Assembly (NCBI RefSeq): GCF_017883985.1
Contig: NZ_PRDG01000001.1
Location: forward strand, 110,182 to 174,181
DNA length: 64,000 nucleotides
Reading direction: 5' to 3'
Origin: Streptococcus oricebi
GTDB lineage: Bacteria; Bacillota; Bacilli; Lactobacillales; Streptococcaceae
Below, piece after piece: positions 10,120 through 18,885 of this stretch; the stretch's first letter is position 1, and each line of letters opens with the position of its first letter. The notes under the pieces are model-generated. The model was not told the DNA's origin. It ran no database searches and saw nothing but the letters and a program-made list of their open reading frames with translations. A program made the position numbers and the translations under genes.

Positions 10120-11055
10120 ATGAAAACCTATGAAAGACTTTTTGATCTCCTTAGTCAGAGTTCAGACTACATTAGCGGAGAAAAACTAGCCCAAGACCTG
10201 GGCATCTCCCGAACCTCCATTTGGAAGGCTATTCAACGCTTGGAAAAAGAAGGGCTTGAGATTGACTCCCTAAAAAATCGCGGTTATCGACTCACATCAG
10301 GCGACCTACTGATTCCTGAAAAAATCGAAGAGATAGCTCCCATTACCGTCTCCATCAATCCCCACTGCCAATCAACCCAGCTGGATGCCAAGGCTGGAAT
10401 AGAGGCCAACCAAGCCAGCAACCACCTCTATCTAGCCAGTTCACAATCCGCTGGCCGTGGACGCTTCGGCCGGGACTTCTACTCTCCCAAGCAGGGAGGC
10501 TTTTATATGTCCCTCCACCTAAGGCCCAACCTCCCCTTTGACCAGGTCCCTGCCTATACCCTGCTGACTGCAGGAGCTATTTATCAGGCCATCAAAAATT
10601 TGACCCTAATCGATGTCGATATCAAATGGGTCAACGATATCTACTACCAAAATAAAAAAATAGCCGGTATCCTGACCGAAGCCACCAGCTCGATTGAGAC
10701 CGGCCTAGTCACCGATTTGATTATCGGTGTAGGCTTTAACTTTTGTATCAGTGATTTTCCAGACCAGATAAAAGACAAGGCTGGCTCCCTCTTTAAGCAA
10801 AATCCACCCATTAGTCGCAATGAGCTCATTGGTGAGATTTGGAAATGCTTCTACCAGCTTCCTAGTGACCAGTTGATTTACCTCTACAAGAAACGCTCGC
10901 TAGTCCTAAATCGGCAGGTCCGTTTTCTGAAAAACCAAGAGAACTACCAGGGCCTAGCCAAGGAAATCTCCGATAAGGGCCAGCTCTTAATCCAACTAGC
11001 CGATGGCCAAGAAATCTGGCTAGCCAGTGGCGAGGTTTCCCTCCAATCCTGGTAG
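10120..11055 (+). CDS. birA: Biotin operon repressor / biotin--[acetyl-CoA carboxylase] ligase
   Basis: The 311-residue bifunctional form has an N-terminal winged helix (SGEKLAQDLGISRTSIWKAI, about 19-38) and the ligase domain. Biotinyl-AMP residues are seen in SAGRGRFGRDF (about 110-120), and the family segments KWVNDIYY and AGILTEA follow. The C-terminal SH3-like cap (RQVRFLK to the end) is present. It attaches biotin to the acetyl-CoA carboxylase carrier protein and may repress biotin uptake genes. AAAGGAG precedes the ATG. In related streptococci birA sits near dnaX; here it is tied to galR instead. Confidence 0.94.
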   Translation: MKTYERLFDLLSQSSDYISGEKLAQDLGISRTSIWKAIQRLEKEGLEIDSLKNRGYRLTSGDLLIPEKIEEIAPITVSINPHCQSTQLDAKAGIEANQASNHLYLASSQSAGRGRFGRDFYSPKQGGFYMSLHLRPNLPFDQVPAYTLLTAGAIYQAIKNLTLIDVDIKWVNDIYYQNKKIAGILTEATSSIETGLVTDLIIGVGFNFCISDFPDQIKDKAGSLFKQNPPISRNELIGEIWKCFYQLPSDQLIYLYKKRSLVLNRQVRFLKNQENYQGLAKEISDKGQLLIQLADGQEIWLASGEVSLQSW

Positions 11056-11080
11056 AGCTTAGAAAGCTTAGAAAATAGTA

Positions 11081-11128
11081 AAAGAGCCTTGAGCTACCTA
11101 AAGGGTCCAGCTCAAAGCTCTTATTTTT
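11081..11128 (+). terminator. Terminator hairpin after birA, repeated elsewhere in the window
   Basis: The arms AAGAGCCTTGAGCT and AGCTCAAAGCTCTT pair with one mismatch around a 13-nt loop and are followed by ATTTTT. The 41 nt at 11081-11121 recur exactly at 48692-48732. Confidence 0.8.
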
Positions 11129-11560
11129 GGCCCTATAATATCGGCTCTATAATATCTGTAGTGGGTAAATCCATCGCAGAGATGATAGGAGCTTTTGATT
11201 GTAAAAAAACATACTAAGAGTAGTAGTCAAGAAATCTCCAATCAACTTCTCAAAGGGGCCAAATCACTTTTTCTAAATTGGAACAACTGCTAGCTACGCC
11301 AACTGCTTAACAATATTAGAATCTAGTTGTCTCTTTTCCAAGCAAGGACTTCTACGAAAAATGAAAAGGACAATCGCAAGTCACTTCAACGAAGCCACAT
11401 AGGATTGTCGCTGTACAACGTCTTTTCGGGACGATATATTACCTCATAACTCAGAGAAGCTATTCTATACTTCTTCTAGAGAAAGCCCTTGGAACACTTG
11501 GCAAATAGTGACAAAAAGCCTTATTTATCTCCTAGATGATTTATCTTAAGCGATTAGTTC
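11129..11560. mobile_element. Decayed insertion sequence, ISL3-like end
   Basis: A terminal-repeat-like sequence at 11143-11166 (GGCTCTATAATATC then TGTAGTGGGT) matches the ends seen near 31.3-31.6 kb and 48.6 kb. Its outer 14 nt are duplicated in tandem at 11129. The following 400 nt carry stops in all frames, and I recognise no gene in them. The second end is not evident. Confidence 0.5.
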
Positions 11561-11593
11561 AGACTTGAAATTTAGCTTTGTCCTAAAAAATAG

Positions 11594-11620
11594 AAAAAGA
11601 GCTGAAATTCAGCTCTTTTT
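11594..11620 (-). terminator. Bidirectional terminator downstream of rpsA
   Basis: AAAAAGAGCTGAA and TTCAGCTCTTTTT form a perfect stem with T-runs on both strands, 10 nt after the rpsA stop. Confidence 0.85.
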
Positions 11621-11629
11621 ACTGTTAAA

Positions 11630-12832
11630 TTATAATTCAATGTCACCAAAGAGGTCTGCCATTGAGAATCCAGTTTGAGTTTCTGGAAGTTCAAAGTCAC
11701 GTTTTTCTTGACGTTTTGGACGACGTGGACGTGATTGACGTTTCTCATCTTTTTGGCCTTCTTCTTGAGCTGGACGCTCTTCAAGGGCCTTGATAGAAAG
11801 AGATACACGTTCGTCAGCAGCGTTAACATCCAAGACCTTAACAGTCACTTCTTGACCAACCTTAAGGGCATCTTTTGGATTTTCAACACGTTTGTGTGAA
11901 ATTTGTGAGATGTGTACCAAACCATCAATACCTGGCAAGACTTCAACAAAGGCACCGAAGTCAGTCAAGCGTTTTACAGTTCCTTCAATTACATCACCAG
12001 AAGCTAATTTTTGCTCAACACCATCCCATGGTCCAGGGGTGGTTGCCTTAAGTGATAGGGATACGCGACCTTCTTCTTCGTTCAAGTCAAGGACTTTCAC
12101 TTCGATTTCTTCACCAACTGAAACAACAGACTTAGGTGAAACGTTGCGTTCGTGTGACAATTCAGTCAAGTGAACCAAACCATCTACACCACCCAAATCG
12201 ATAAAGGCACCAAAGCTAGTCAAACGTGCAACCTTACCAGTTACTACATCACCAACATTTAGCTTACCAAATACTTCTGCGCGTGCTGCTGCTGCTTCAG
12301 CTTCCACAACTTCACGGCGAGAAAGGATAAAGCGGTTTTCTTTTGGATCCACTTCCTTGATTTTTGCGTTAAACTCTTGACCAACAAAGCGTTCAGTATT
12401 ACGAACAAAGCGTGTATCAAGCATTGAAGCTGGAATGAAACCACGAAGTCCTTCAAATTCTACTGAAAGTCCACCCTTAACAGAGCGAGTTCCCTTAACA
12501 GTAACAACTTCTTCTTCACGACCAACTAATTTGTCCCAAGCCTTGCGAGCTTCTAAACGTTTTTTAGATACTAGGTAAGTAACTGTATCTGTGTCTTTAC
12601 CCACTACTTGACGAAGAACAAGCAATTCAAGTGTTTCGCCTGGTTTCACAAGTTCGTTAATATCAGCGTCACGATCATTAGTCAACTCGCGAAGAGTCAA
12701 AACGCCTTCTACACCTGTACCAGAGATTGCAACATTAGCTTGGTTTGCGTCAACGGTCAATACTTCAGCAGTAACAACATCACCCGGCTCAACTTGGCTA
12801 ACACTGTTTAGCAAATCTTCAAATTCATTCAT
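11630..12832 (-). CDS. rpsA: 30S ribosomal protein S1 homologue
   Basis: The 400-residue protein has four S1 RNA-binding repeats (about 17-85, 103-170, 190-258 and 275-344); the last two are the clearest ([20 protein letters not shown] and [20 protein letters not shown]). A basic Arg/Lys/Pro-rich linker and an acidic tail follow. This four-repeat form is usual for Firmicutes, shorter than the six-repeat E. coli S1. GGAGG precedes the ATG. Downstream of the conserved parC-ilvE block, as in other streptococci. Codon use is strongly biased, fitting high expression. Confidence 0.95.
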   Translation of the reverse strand: MNEFEDLLNSVSQVEPGDVVTAEVLTVDANQANVAISGTGVEGVLTLRELTNDRDADINELVKPGETLELLVLRQVVGKDTDTVTYLVSKKRLEARKAWDKLVGREEEVVTVKGTRSVKGGLSVEFEGLRGFIPASMLDTRFVRNTERFVGQEFNAKIKEVDPKENRFILSRREVVEAEAAAARAEVFGKLNVGDVVTGKVARLTSFGAFIDLGGVDGLVHLTELSHERNVSPKSVVSVGEEIEVKVLDLNEEEGRVSLSLKATTPGPWDGVEQKLASGDVIEGTVKRLTDFGAFVEVLPGIDGLVHISQISHKRVENPKDALKVGQEVTVKVLDVNAADERVSLSIKALEERPAQEEGQKDEKRQSRPRRPKRQEKRDFELPETQTGFSMADLFGDIEL

Positions 12833-12852
12833 CTAAAAAAATCCTCCAACAA

Positions 12853-12868
12853 TCAAGCTTTCGCTTGA
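12853..12868 (-). other. Small perfect stem-loop in the rpsA leader
   Basis: TCAAGC and GCTTGA enclose a 4-nt loop directly before the rpsA ribosome site. It could influence rpsA translation; no function is proven by the sequence. Confidence 0.35.
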
Positions 12869-12993
12869 CATACTATAATATTTTCCTAAGCACCGCAAGG
12901 ACATCTAAATTTATCTTTAACGTTTTTATCAGGCTATAAAGAAATAAAATACCCCTAAGATATTTTACCTCCCCCTGATAGATTACCTAAGAA

Positions 12994-13065
12994 CTGGGGT
13001 AGCTGGATTCGAACCAACGCATGAGGGAGTCAAAGTCCCTTGCCTTACCGCTTGGCTATACCCCA
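12994..13065 (-). tRNA. tRNA-Gln (anticodon TTG)
   Basis: The minus strand folds as a cloverleaf with a 7-bp TGGGGTA/TACCCCA acceptor stem, discriminator G, anticodon stem around CTTTGAC and GGTTCGAATCC in the T arm. The CCA end is not encoded. Confidence 0.97.
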
Positions 13066-13074
13066 TTATTAAGA

Positions 13075-13155
13075 TGGAGAGAGAGGGATTCGAACCCCCG
13101 AACCCGAAGGAGCGGATTTACAGTCCGCCGCGTTTAGCCTCTTCGCTATCTCTCC
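13075..13155 (-). tRNA. tRNA-Tyr (anticodon GTA)
   Basis: Cloverleaf of 81 nt with GGAGAGA/TCTCTCC acceptor stem, a long variable arm typical of tRNA-Tyr, anticodon loop CTGTAAA and GGTTCGAATCC. Lies 9 nt upstream of tRNA-Gln on the same strand, so both are likely cut from one precursor. Confidence 0.97.
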
Positions 13156-13234
13156 TTTGCCTGTCTCTTGTCAGATAGTTCATATACAATCAACGCAATC
13201 TATTGTAACATGAATCAAATGAAAAATCAAGGGA

Positions 13235-13465
13235 TTATTTACCTAAATTGTAGCTTTCAATCAAATTTTCTACCGCAGCTTCCAATTTCTTATGAAAACT
13301 ATCTACATTCCCTGCCTTGATAATGGCGAATTGCTGGTCTAATTCAGCAATCTCTCCGATGACTTTTTTACCGATAGACAGGCTATAACCTGGATATTCC
13401 TCTTGGCCAACCTTGACCGAGCTATCTGCAAGCTGGATTTCAATTTTCTTATCTTTTTTACTCAT
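13235..13465 (-). CDS. DUF2969 family small protein
   Basis: A 76-residue protein with the short conserved streptococcal DUF2969 layout: basic N-terminus (MSKKDKKIEIQL), central GYSLSIGKKVIGEI and a C-terminal helix ending ESYNLGK. No signal peptide or membrane segment. It lies between the metallopeptidase gene and the tRNA pair. Function is unknown in the family. Confidence 0.85.
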   Translation of the reverse strand: MSKKDKKIEIQLADSSVKVGQEEYPGYSLSIGKKVIGEIAELDQQFAIIKAGNVDSFHKKLEAAVENLIESYNLGK

Positions 13466-13529
13466 TTTCTACCTCTTTCAAGAAACTATTGTACAAAAAA
13501 AGCCGTTCAGAAGCAAGTCTTATGAGAAA

Positions 13530-13551
13530 AACCGTCTTAAAATAGACAGTT
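13530..13551 (-). terminator. Terminator after the gluzincin peptidase gene
   Basis: AACCGTCT and AGACAGTT pair (with G-U) around a short loop and run into T on the minus strand, 4 nt past the stop. Confidence 0.65.
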
Positions 13552-13554
13552 CTT

Positions 13555-14286
13555 TCAATTTAATCCCAAATAAGTAGAAAAATGAACAGCTTTTTCTGAG
13601 TAAAACCAATCGTGATATACTTCAAACACTGCCAAAGGATTGTTGCCGTACTGTTCAACCAAATCTTTTACAGTCACAAAACTACGCCAATATTGGTAAA
13701 AGATAGCTTGAATAGACTCTTGATAAGTCTCAACAGTAAAACTTTCTAAGCCAGCTCGACCGTATTTGTCTTTTAGATTATCTACCAAATAACGCTCAAG
13801 CGCTAGTTTTTGCTCAAAACGTTTCGGCGGTAAAAGCATTTTCGCTGACAAGTATTCCACCATTCCCTCTTCAAACCACATCGCTGTCCGATTGTCCTCA
13901 AAATCATCTAAAAACAAATCTGAATGGTGGGCGAGTTCATGTCCTAGAACTTGCAGAACATCAATTTCGCTGTAATCCTGATAAAATTCATCAACTAAAT
14001 GATGTTCTACTCCCTCTACTGTGCGCAAAAATAGCTCTTTCCAATAAGTTACATCTGGTGTTAGAGTAATGAAATGGGCATTTGTATAGGCAGCTATTGA
14101 TTTTTGCGATAAAACTTCGGTAGCCTGATGAACATTTGCCAGAACTAATCCTTTAGGCAATTCTATCAGACGATAATCTTCCTCAAGTTTTTTGATATAC
14201 TTTTCCACTTGCGGACGAGCACGACCAATAAAGGCTTGATAAGCTGTAAATTCCTCTTGGTCATTGCTAGCTATCAAATATTCCAT
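13555..14286 (-). CDS. Gluzincin-type metallopeptidase-like protein, cytoplasmic
   Basis: The 243-residue protein contains VLGHELAHHSDLF (zinc-binding HExxH) near residues 131-143 and, about 20 residues on, WFEEGMVEYLS, which supplies a third Glu ligand as in gluzincins. No signal peptide is visible, so it may act inside the cell. The ATG at 14286, with AAAGGA 9 nt before it, is preferred over an upstream TTG that would overlap ilvE. The gene follows ilvE by 13 nt and is likely in its operon. Substrate is unknown. Confidence 0.75.
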   Translation of the reverse strand: MEYLIASNDQEEFTAYQAFIGRARPQVEKYIKKLEEDYRLIELPKGLVLANVHQATEVLSQKSIAAYTNAHFITLTPDVTYWKELFLRTVEGVEHHLVDEFYQDYSEIDVLQVLGHELAHHSDLFLDDFEDNRTAMWFEEGMVEYLSAKMLLPPKRFEQKLALERYLVDNLKDKYGRAGLESFTVETYQESIQAIFYQYWRSFVTVKDLVEQYGNNPLAVFEVYHDWFYSEKAVHFSTYLGLN

Positions 14287-14299
14287 GCCAGATTTTCCT

Positions 14300-15322
14300 T
14301 TAATCCACCTTGACAATCCAACCTGCTGGTGCTTCTACATCACCGAATTGGATACCTGTTAATTCATCGTAGAGCTTGCGGGTGACTGGTCCCACCTCTG
14401 TCTCGCTATAAAAAACATGGAAATCGTCGCCGTTCTGAATCCCTCCGATTGGCGAAATCACGGCAGCCGTTCCACAAGCTCCTGCTTCAACAAAGCGGTC
14501 CAAATCAGCAATCGCTACATCTCCTTCTACCGGCTTGAGACCAAGTTTGTGCTCTGCCAGATAGAGGAGCGAGTACTTGGTGATGGAAGGCAAAATAGAG
14601 GGGCTAAGCGGAGTCACAAATTCATTATCCTTGGTAATCCCAAAGAAATTGGCAGATCCGACTTCTTCAATCTTGGTATGGGTAGCGGGATCCAGATAAA
14701 TCACATCTGAAAATTTCTTATCCTTGGCCATTTTACCTGGTAAAAGGCTAGCTGCATAGTTTCCTCCCACCTTGGCTGCGCCAGTACCATGAGGAGCCGC
14801 CCGGTCATAGTCTTGGGAGACTATGAAGTTGGTTGGAGTCAGACCCCCTTTGAAGTAATTACCAACCGGCATAACGAAGATAGTAAAGATATACTCATCA
14901 GCTGGTTTTACCCCGATAATGTCCCCAACCCCAATCAAGAGAGGCCGGATATAGAGAGTACCACCGGTACCATAAGGCGGGACATAATCTTCATTGGCGC
15001 GAACGACTTGCTTGACCGCCTCAACAAACATATCTGTCGGAACTTGTGGCATAAGGAGTCTGTCGGCCGTTCTTTGCAGGCGTTCCGCATTCTGGTCAGG
15101 TCGAAAAAGCTGGATACTACCGTCCTTGGTCCGATAAGCCTTGAGCCCCTCAAAGGCCTGCTGACCATAATGGAGGCTAGGAGACGACTCGGAGATATGC
15201 AGGGTTGCATCTTCTGTCAATTCTCCTTGTTCCCACTGACCATTCCGGTAGTAAGCGATGTAGCGGTAGGGTAATTTCATATAGGAAAATCCAAGATTTT
15301 CCCAGTCTAAATTTACTGTCAT
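14300..15322 (-). CDS. ilvE: Branched-chain-amino-acid aminotransferase
   Basis: The fold type IV PLP enzyme, 340 residues, performs the last step of Leu, Ile and Val synthesis and the first of their breakdown. Typical segments are YGQQAFEGLKAYR, GAAKVGGNYAASL (with the PLP lysine nearby) and GACGTAAVISP. GAGGAG precedes the ATG. The leader contains a strong CodY box and a 9-bp stem-loop. It is placed downstream of parC as in S. pneumoniae, but has its own promoter and follows a parC terminator. Confidence 0.96.
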   Translation of the reverse strand: MTVNLDWENLGFSYMKLPYRYIAYYRNGQWEQGELTEDATLHISESSPSLHYGQQAFEGLKAYRTKDGSIQLFRPDQNAERLQRTADRLLMPQVPTDMFVEAVKQVVRANEDYVPPYGTGGTLYIRPLLIGVGDIIGVKPADEYIFTIFVMPVGNYFKGGLTPTNFIVSQDYDRAAPHGTGAAKVGGNYAASLLPGKMAKDKKFSDVIYLDPATHTKIEEVGSANFFGITKDNEFVTPLSPSILPSITKYSLLYLAEHKLGLKPVEGDVAIADLDRFVEAGACGTAAVISPIGGIQNGDDFHVFYSETEVGPVTRKLYDELTGIQFGDVEAPAGWIVKVD

Positions 15323-15346
15323 AAAGGCACTCCTCGACTAAAATAT

Positions 15347-15380
15347 TTGTGCTTAAGCAAAATCCGATTGATAAGCACAA
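15347..15380 (-). other. Inverted repeat in the ilvE 5' leader
   Basis: TTGTGCTTA and TAAGCACAA are exact complements separated by 16 nt, placed between the ilvE promoter and its ribosome site. No T-run follows. It may fold in the mRNA or bind a protein. Confidence 0.5.
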
Positions 15381-15399
15381 TAAAATTCTGATTGTTTCT

Positions 15400-15427
15400 A
15401 TTTTACACCTTTTTGAGATATTTTCAA
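15400..15427 (-). promoter_or_regulatory. ilvE promoter
   Basis: Minus-strand -35 TTGAAA (15422-15427), 16-bp spacer, -10 TAAAAT (15400-15405). The leader is about 75 nt long. Confidence 0.6.
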
Positions 15428-15438
15428 TAGTTTTTCAT

Positions 15439-15453
15439 AAAATTCTGAAAATT
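15439..15453. promoter_or_regulatory. CodY box upstream of ilvE
   Basis: AAAATTCTGAAAATT matches the CodY consensus AATTTTCWGAAAATT at 13 of 15 positions, just upstream of the ilvE -35. A weaker copy lies at 15382-15396. CodY would repress ilvE when branched-chain amino acids are plentiful. Confidence 0.75.
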
Positions 15454-15464
15454 CTTTTAATAAA

Positions 15465-15493
15465 GAAGAAACCAGCCTTAAACTGATTCCTTC
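15465..15493 (-). terminator. parC terminator
   Basis: GAAGGAATCAG and CTGGTTTCTTC (minus strand) form an 11-bp stem with two G-U pairs and a 7-nt loop, followed by TTTATT. Confidence 0.65.
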
Positions 15494-15515
15494 TGGTCCT
15501 TAGAATCAAAAACTC

Positions 15516-17972
15516 TTATTTAAGATAGGCCTCCATGACCTTTTGGTCACTAATACTATCTGAAATAAAGCTACCATTGCTGGTTCTTTCTGATAGGGAG
15601 AGATTAGGTAGGTCAACCTGGTAAACTTGATTTGTTTTAGAGATGACTTCTAAGGTTTGGCCTTGCTCTACTAAGGCTTCTTCTGTTGTAAATAAATCCA
15701 AGTCTGCCGGCGCTTGGCCCAAGACCGGACCAGCTATCTGAACACGGTGAGGCTTATTTTTAAGCTCACGCAGAACTTGTAGCCCACGATTGGCCCGGGA
15801 AGTCGCTGGAATCTCCTTGACAGCCATCCGCTTGAGCGAGCCACGCTGGGTCAGGAGGTAAAAAGAGTCGCTCTCGACAATAAAGGCACTAGCTAGAACA
15901 TCGTCTCCCTTGAGGTTAATGGCCTTGACTCCCGCTGCCTTGGCTCCGACAATCGGTACTTCCTGAATATTAAAGCGCAGGGCATAGCCCTTATAAGTCA
16001 CTAACATGACATCTTCTGACTGAATAGGTGAGAGGGTGATAATCTCATCCTCTTCATTTTTCAATTTGGCATACTTGACAGACTTGGACTTATAGGTCCG
16101 CCATGGCGCGAACTCTTTGCGTTCAACCCGCTTGATTTGGCCCAGTCGACTGACTGCCATATAGACACCCTCGTCCATCTTATCCAAAAGGTCTACATAG
16201 AGCACCTGCTCACGATTTTCAAAATTGCTGATAGTCTGGCTCAGGTGCTCCCCGATATCCTTCCAACGAATGTCAGAGAGTTCATGAATGGGTCGGTAGA
16301 TGACATTTCCCAAAGTGGTAAAAATCAGCAAATGCTGGGTTGTCTTGGCCTGGCTGACAAAGAGAAGGCGGTCATCATCTCTCTTGCCAACTTCTGCTAG
16401 AGTAGAGGCATTGTAAGAGCGAGGACTGGTCCGCTTGATGTAGCCACTGCGAGTCACGCTGACAAAGGTTTCTTCCTCAACGATTAGACTGGCTGTATCA
16501 ATCTCAATGGCATTGGCCCTATCCTGCAATTCAGAGCGGCGAGGATTGGCAAACTTTTTCTTGACCTCCCTTAGCTCACGCTTCATCAGATTAAACATGG
16601 TCCGTTCATCTCCGATAATGGCCGCAAGCATAGCAATCTTCTCGCGCAATTCTGCTTCTTCTTCCTGCAAAACAACCACATCGGTATTGGTCAAGCGATA
16701 AAGTTGTAGGGTAACAATGGCCTCAGCCTGCTCCTCGGTGAACTCATAGGAAACCTTAAGATTTTCCTTGGCATCCGCCTTATTCTCAGAAGCCCGAATC
16801 AAAGCGATAACCTCATCCAAAATGGAAATGACCCGAATCAAGCCCTCTACGATATGGAGACGCTTTTCAGCCTTGGCCTTATCAAAACGAGAACGAGCCA
16901 GGATAATTTCCTTACGGTGGGCGATATAGCTAGTCAGAATGGGCACAAGCCCCACTTGTTGCGGCGTGAAATTGTCAATGGCCACCATATTGAAGTTATA
17001 ATTGACCTGCAAGTCGGTATATTTGAAAAGGTAGTTGAGAATAAGCTCGGTATTGGCGTCTTTCTTGAGCTCAATAGCAATGCGTAGACCGTCACGGTCA
17101 GATTCGTCCCGCACTTCGGCAATGCCTGTTACCTTATTATTGACCCGCACATCATCAATTTTCTTAACCAAAACAGCCTTATTGATTTCATAAGGAATTT
17201 CGGTAACGATGATTTGCTCCTTGCCGCCTTTTAGCTTTTCAATCTCGGTCTTGGAGCGCACAACCACGCGCCCCTTACCTGTTTCATAGGCTTTTTTGAT
17301 TTCGTCGCGGCCCTGAATAATGGCTCCAGTCGGAAAATCAGGTCCCGGCAAAAAGTCCATCAGTCTATCAACCTTGGCAGCCGGGTGATCAATCATATAA
17401 ATCACAGCGTCAATTACTTCAGCTAGATTATGGGGCGGAATATCTGTCGCATAACCTGCCGAAATCCCTGTTGCCCCATTGACCAGAAGATTAGGAAAGG
17501 CAGCTGGCAGAACCGTTGGCTCCTTCTCCGTATCATCGAAGTTCCAGGCAAAAGGCACGGTATTCTTTTCGATGTCCTCTAGCAAGTAGCCTGCCATCTC
17601 TGACAGACGGGCTTCGGTATAACGCATGGCCGCAGGCGGATCCCCGTCCATAGAACCATTATTACCATGCATTTCGACCAAAATCTCGCGATTTTTCCAG
17701 TCCTGGGACATACGAACCATAGCATCGTAAATGGAACTGTCCCCATGCGGGTGAAAATTCCCCATGATGTTTCCGACCGACTTGGCCGACTTACGGTAAC
17801 CCTTATCAAAGGTATTACCGTCCTTATTCATGGAATAAAGGATGCGCCGCTGAACGGGCTTCAGACCGTCGCGAATATCGGGCAGGGCCCGCTCTTGAAT
17901 GATGTATTTGGAGTAGCGCCCAAAGCGCTCTCCCATGATGTCCTCCAGGGACATGTTTTGTATGTTTGACAT
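15516..17972 (-). CDS. parC: DNA topoisomerase IV subunit A
   Basis: The 818-residue breakage-reunion subunit decatenates chromosomes with ParE. Catalytic Tyr118 lies in AAMRYTEARL. The quinolone region HPHGDSSIYDA has wild-type Ser79 and Asp83. The C-terminal beta-pinwheel repeats follow residue 500. The start is set at the ATG of MSNIQNMSLEDIMGERFGRY, the known streptococcal N-terminus; an in-frame TTG four codons earlier is less likely. A poor ribosome site precedes it. The gene is separated from parE by a 3.2-kb accessory islet, although the two are normally adjacent. Confidence 0.97.
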   Translation of the reverse strand: MSNIQNMSLEDIMGERFGRYSKYIIQERALPDIRDGLKPVQRRILYSMNKDGNTFDKGYRKSAKSVGNIMGNFHPHGDSSIYDAMVRMSQDWKNREILVEMHGNNGSMDGDPPAAMRYTEARLSEMAGYLLEDIEKNTVPFAWNFDDTEKEPTVLPAAFPNLLVNGATGISAGYATDIPPHNLAEVIDAVIYMIDHPAAKVDRLMDFLPGPDFPTGAIIQGRDEIKKAYETGKGRVVVRSKTEIEKLKGGKEQIIVTEIPYEINKAVLVKKIDDVRVNNKVTGIAEVRDESDRDGLRIAIELKKDANTELILNYLFKYTDLQVNYNFNMVAIDNFTPQQVGLVPILTSYIAHRKEIILARSRFDKAKAEKRLHIVEGLIRVISILDEVIALIRASENKADAKENLKVSYEFTEEQAEAIVTLQLYRLTNTDVVVLQEEEAELREKIAMLAAIIGDERTMFNLMKRELREVKKKFANPRRSELQDRANAIEIDTASLIVEEETFVSVTRSGYIKRTSPRSYNASTLAEVGKRDDDRLLFVSQAKTTQHLLIFTTLGNVIYRPIHELSDIRWKDIGEHLSQTISNFENREQVLYVDLLDKMDEGVYMAVSRLGQIKRVERKEFAPWRTYKSKSVKYAKLKNEEDEIITLSPIQSEDVMLVTYKGYALRFNIQEVPIVGAKAAGVKAINLKGDDVLASAFIVESDSFYLLTQRGSLKRMAVKEIPATSRANRGLQVLRELKNKPHRVQIAGPVLGQAPADLDLFTTEEALVEQGQTLEVISKTNQVYQVDLPNLSLSERTSNGSFISDSISDQKVMEAYLK

Positions 17973-18117
17973 ATAAGATACCAAGCCCGTAAAAAAACAA
18001 AGTAAAAATAGGAAATCGGCAGAAAATCCTGATTTTCTAGACGATTTATCTTTTTTACACAGCTTTTAGGGCGGGTTCAATTCCCTTTCTTTTAGATACA
18101 AGAACGCTTGCCCTTGC

Positions 18118-18474
18118 TCAATTCTTTTTCACAAATTTGACACTCTGTGTCGTACCTTCATTTTGGGTTACCGTTTTTTGGAGGTATATTTCTGTGTCAG
18201 TTATTTTTTGAATGCGAAGAACTCTTCCCTTACTAATCAGTAAGTCAAATTCCTTGTTCGATTTGCTTTTAACAATCGTTTCACTGGAGATAAGATTATC
18301 TTGCTCTCTAACTTCCCACTTTCCGTTTTTTTCCGAAAATTGGTAAGTGACTTTCCAGTCCTCGCTGTACCATTTTCCTTTCAGCCAAGGTAAGTCAGGC
18401 GTTTTGGCTTTGCTACAAGCCACCAAAAGCCCCAGAGATAGGAACAAAGCAAAAAGAATCGCTATTTTTTTCAT
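18118..18474 (-). CDS. Small lipoprotein of unknown function
   Basis: A 118-residue secreted lipoprotein: basic start MKK, hydrophobic core, and lipobox LLVACSK, with the lipidated Cys at residue 20. The mature part is short and beta-rich (WLKGKWYSEDWKVTYQF) and resembles small lipocalin-like domains, but I cannot assign a family. GGAG lies 9 nt upstream of the ATG. It is last in a co-directional accessory islet between parE and parC. Confidence 0.75.
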   Translation of the reverse strand: MKKIAILFALFLSLGLLVACSKAKTPDLPWLKGKWYSEDWKVTYQFSEKNGKWEVREQDNLISSETIVKSKSNKEFDLLISKGRVLRIQKITDTEIYLQKTVTQNEGTTQSVKFVKKN

Positions 18475-18490
18475 TTGTCTGTCTCCAATT

Positions 18491-18874
18491 TTATTTCCTC
18501 AAGCGCAGGGCGCTGCCGATTGGGACAAAGCCTAGTGCCTTGTAAAAGCCGTCTTCTTCTGACGCGAGCTCAATTCTAGTCGCTGGCAGTCGCGATTGAA
18601 TTTCCTCAATCAATCTGCGCCCCAGGCCTTGTCTGCGGTGACTTTTGGCAATGATGATTTCGCCGACAAAGGTCATCTCGACGCCGTCGGTGATGTAGCG
18701 GGCAAAGCCGATAATCTGGCCTGCCTCTTCCAACACTAGACAGACCGAAGCGGTTGCTGCAAGCATAGCTGCCACTTTTTCCTTGGTAAAATTGGTCCAC
18801 TGCTCTGCTTGATAAAGGGCCAAAAGCCCGTCAAGGTCGCTAGGACTTGCTCTACGTAACATGATATTATCCAT
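18491..18874 (-). CDS. GNAT family N-acetyltransferase
   Basis: The 127-residue single-domain protein has the acetyl-CoA motif A segment EIIIAKSHRRQGLGRRLIEE (Q/RxxGxG/A form) near residues 71-90 and a C-terminal FYKALGFVPIG motif. Such small GNATs acetylate amines or protein ends; the substrate here is not apparent. The AGAGGGG ribosome site overlaps the end of the HD-domain gene, suggesting translational coupling. Confidence 0.85.
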   Translation of the reverse strand: MDNIMLRRASPSDLDGLLALYQAEQWTNFTKEKVAAMLAATASVCLVLEEAGQIIGFARYITDGVEMTFVGEIIIAKSHRRQGLGRRLIEEIQSRLPATRIELASEEDGFYKALGFVPIGSALRLRK

Positions 18875-18885
18875 AAAGAACCCCT

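Noticed and set aside
14789..15274. 161-codon frame opposite ilvE
   Set aside because: Shadow of ilvE; no independent coding signs.
15516..17972. Quinolone-resistance change in ParC
   Set aside because: Ser79 and Asp83 are both wild type.
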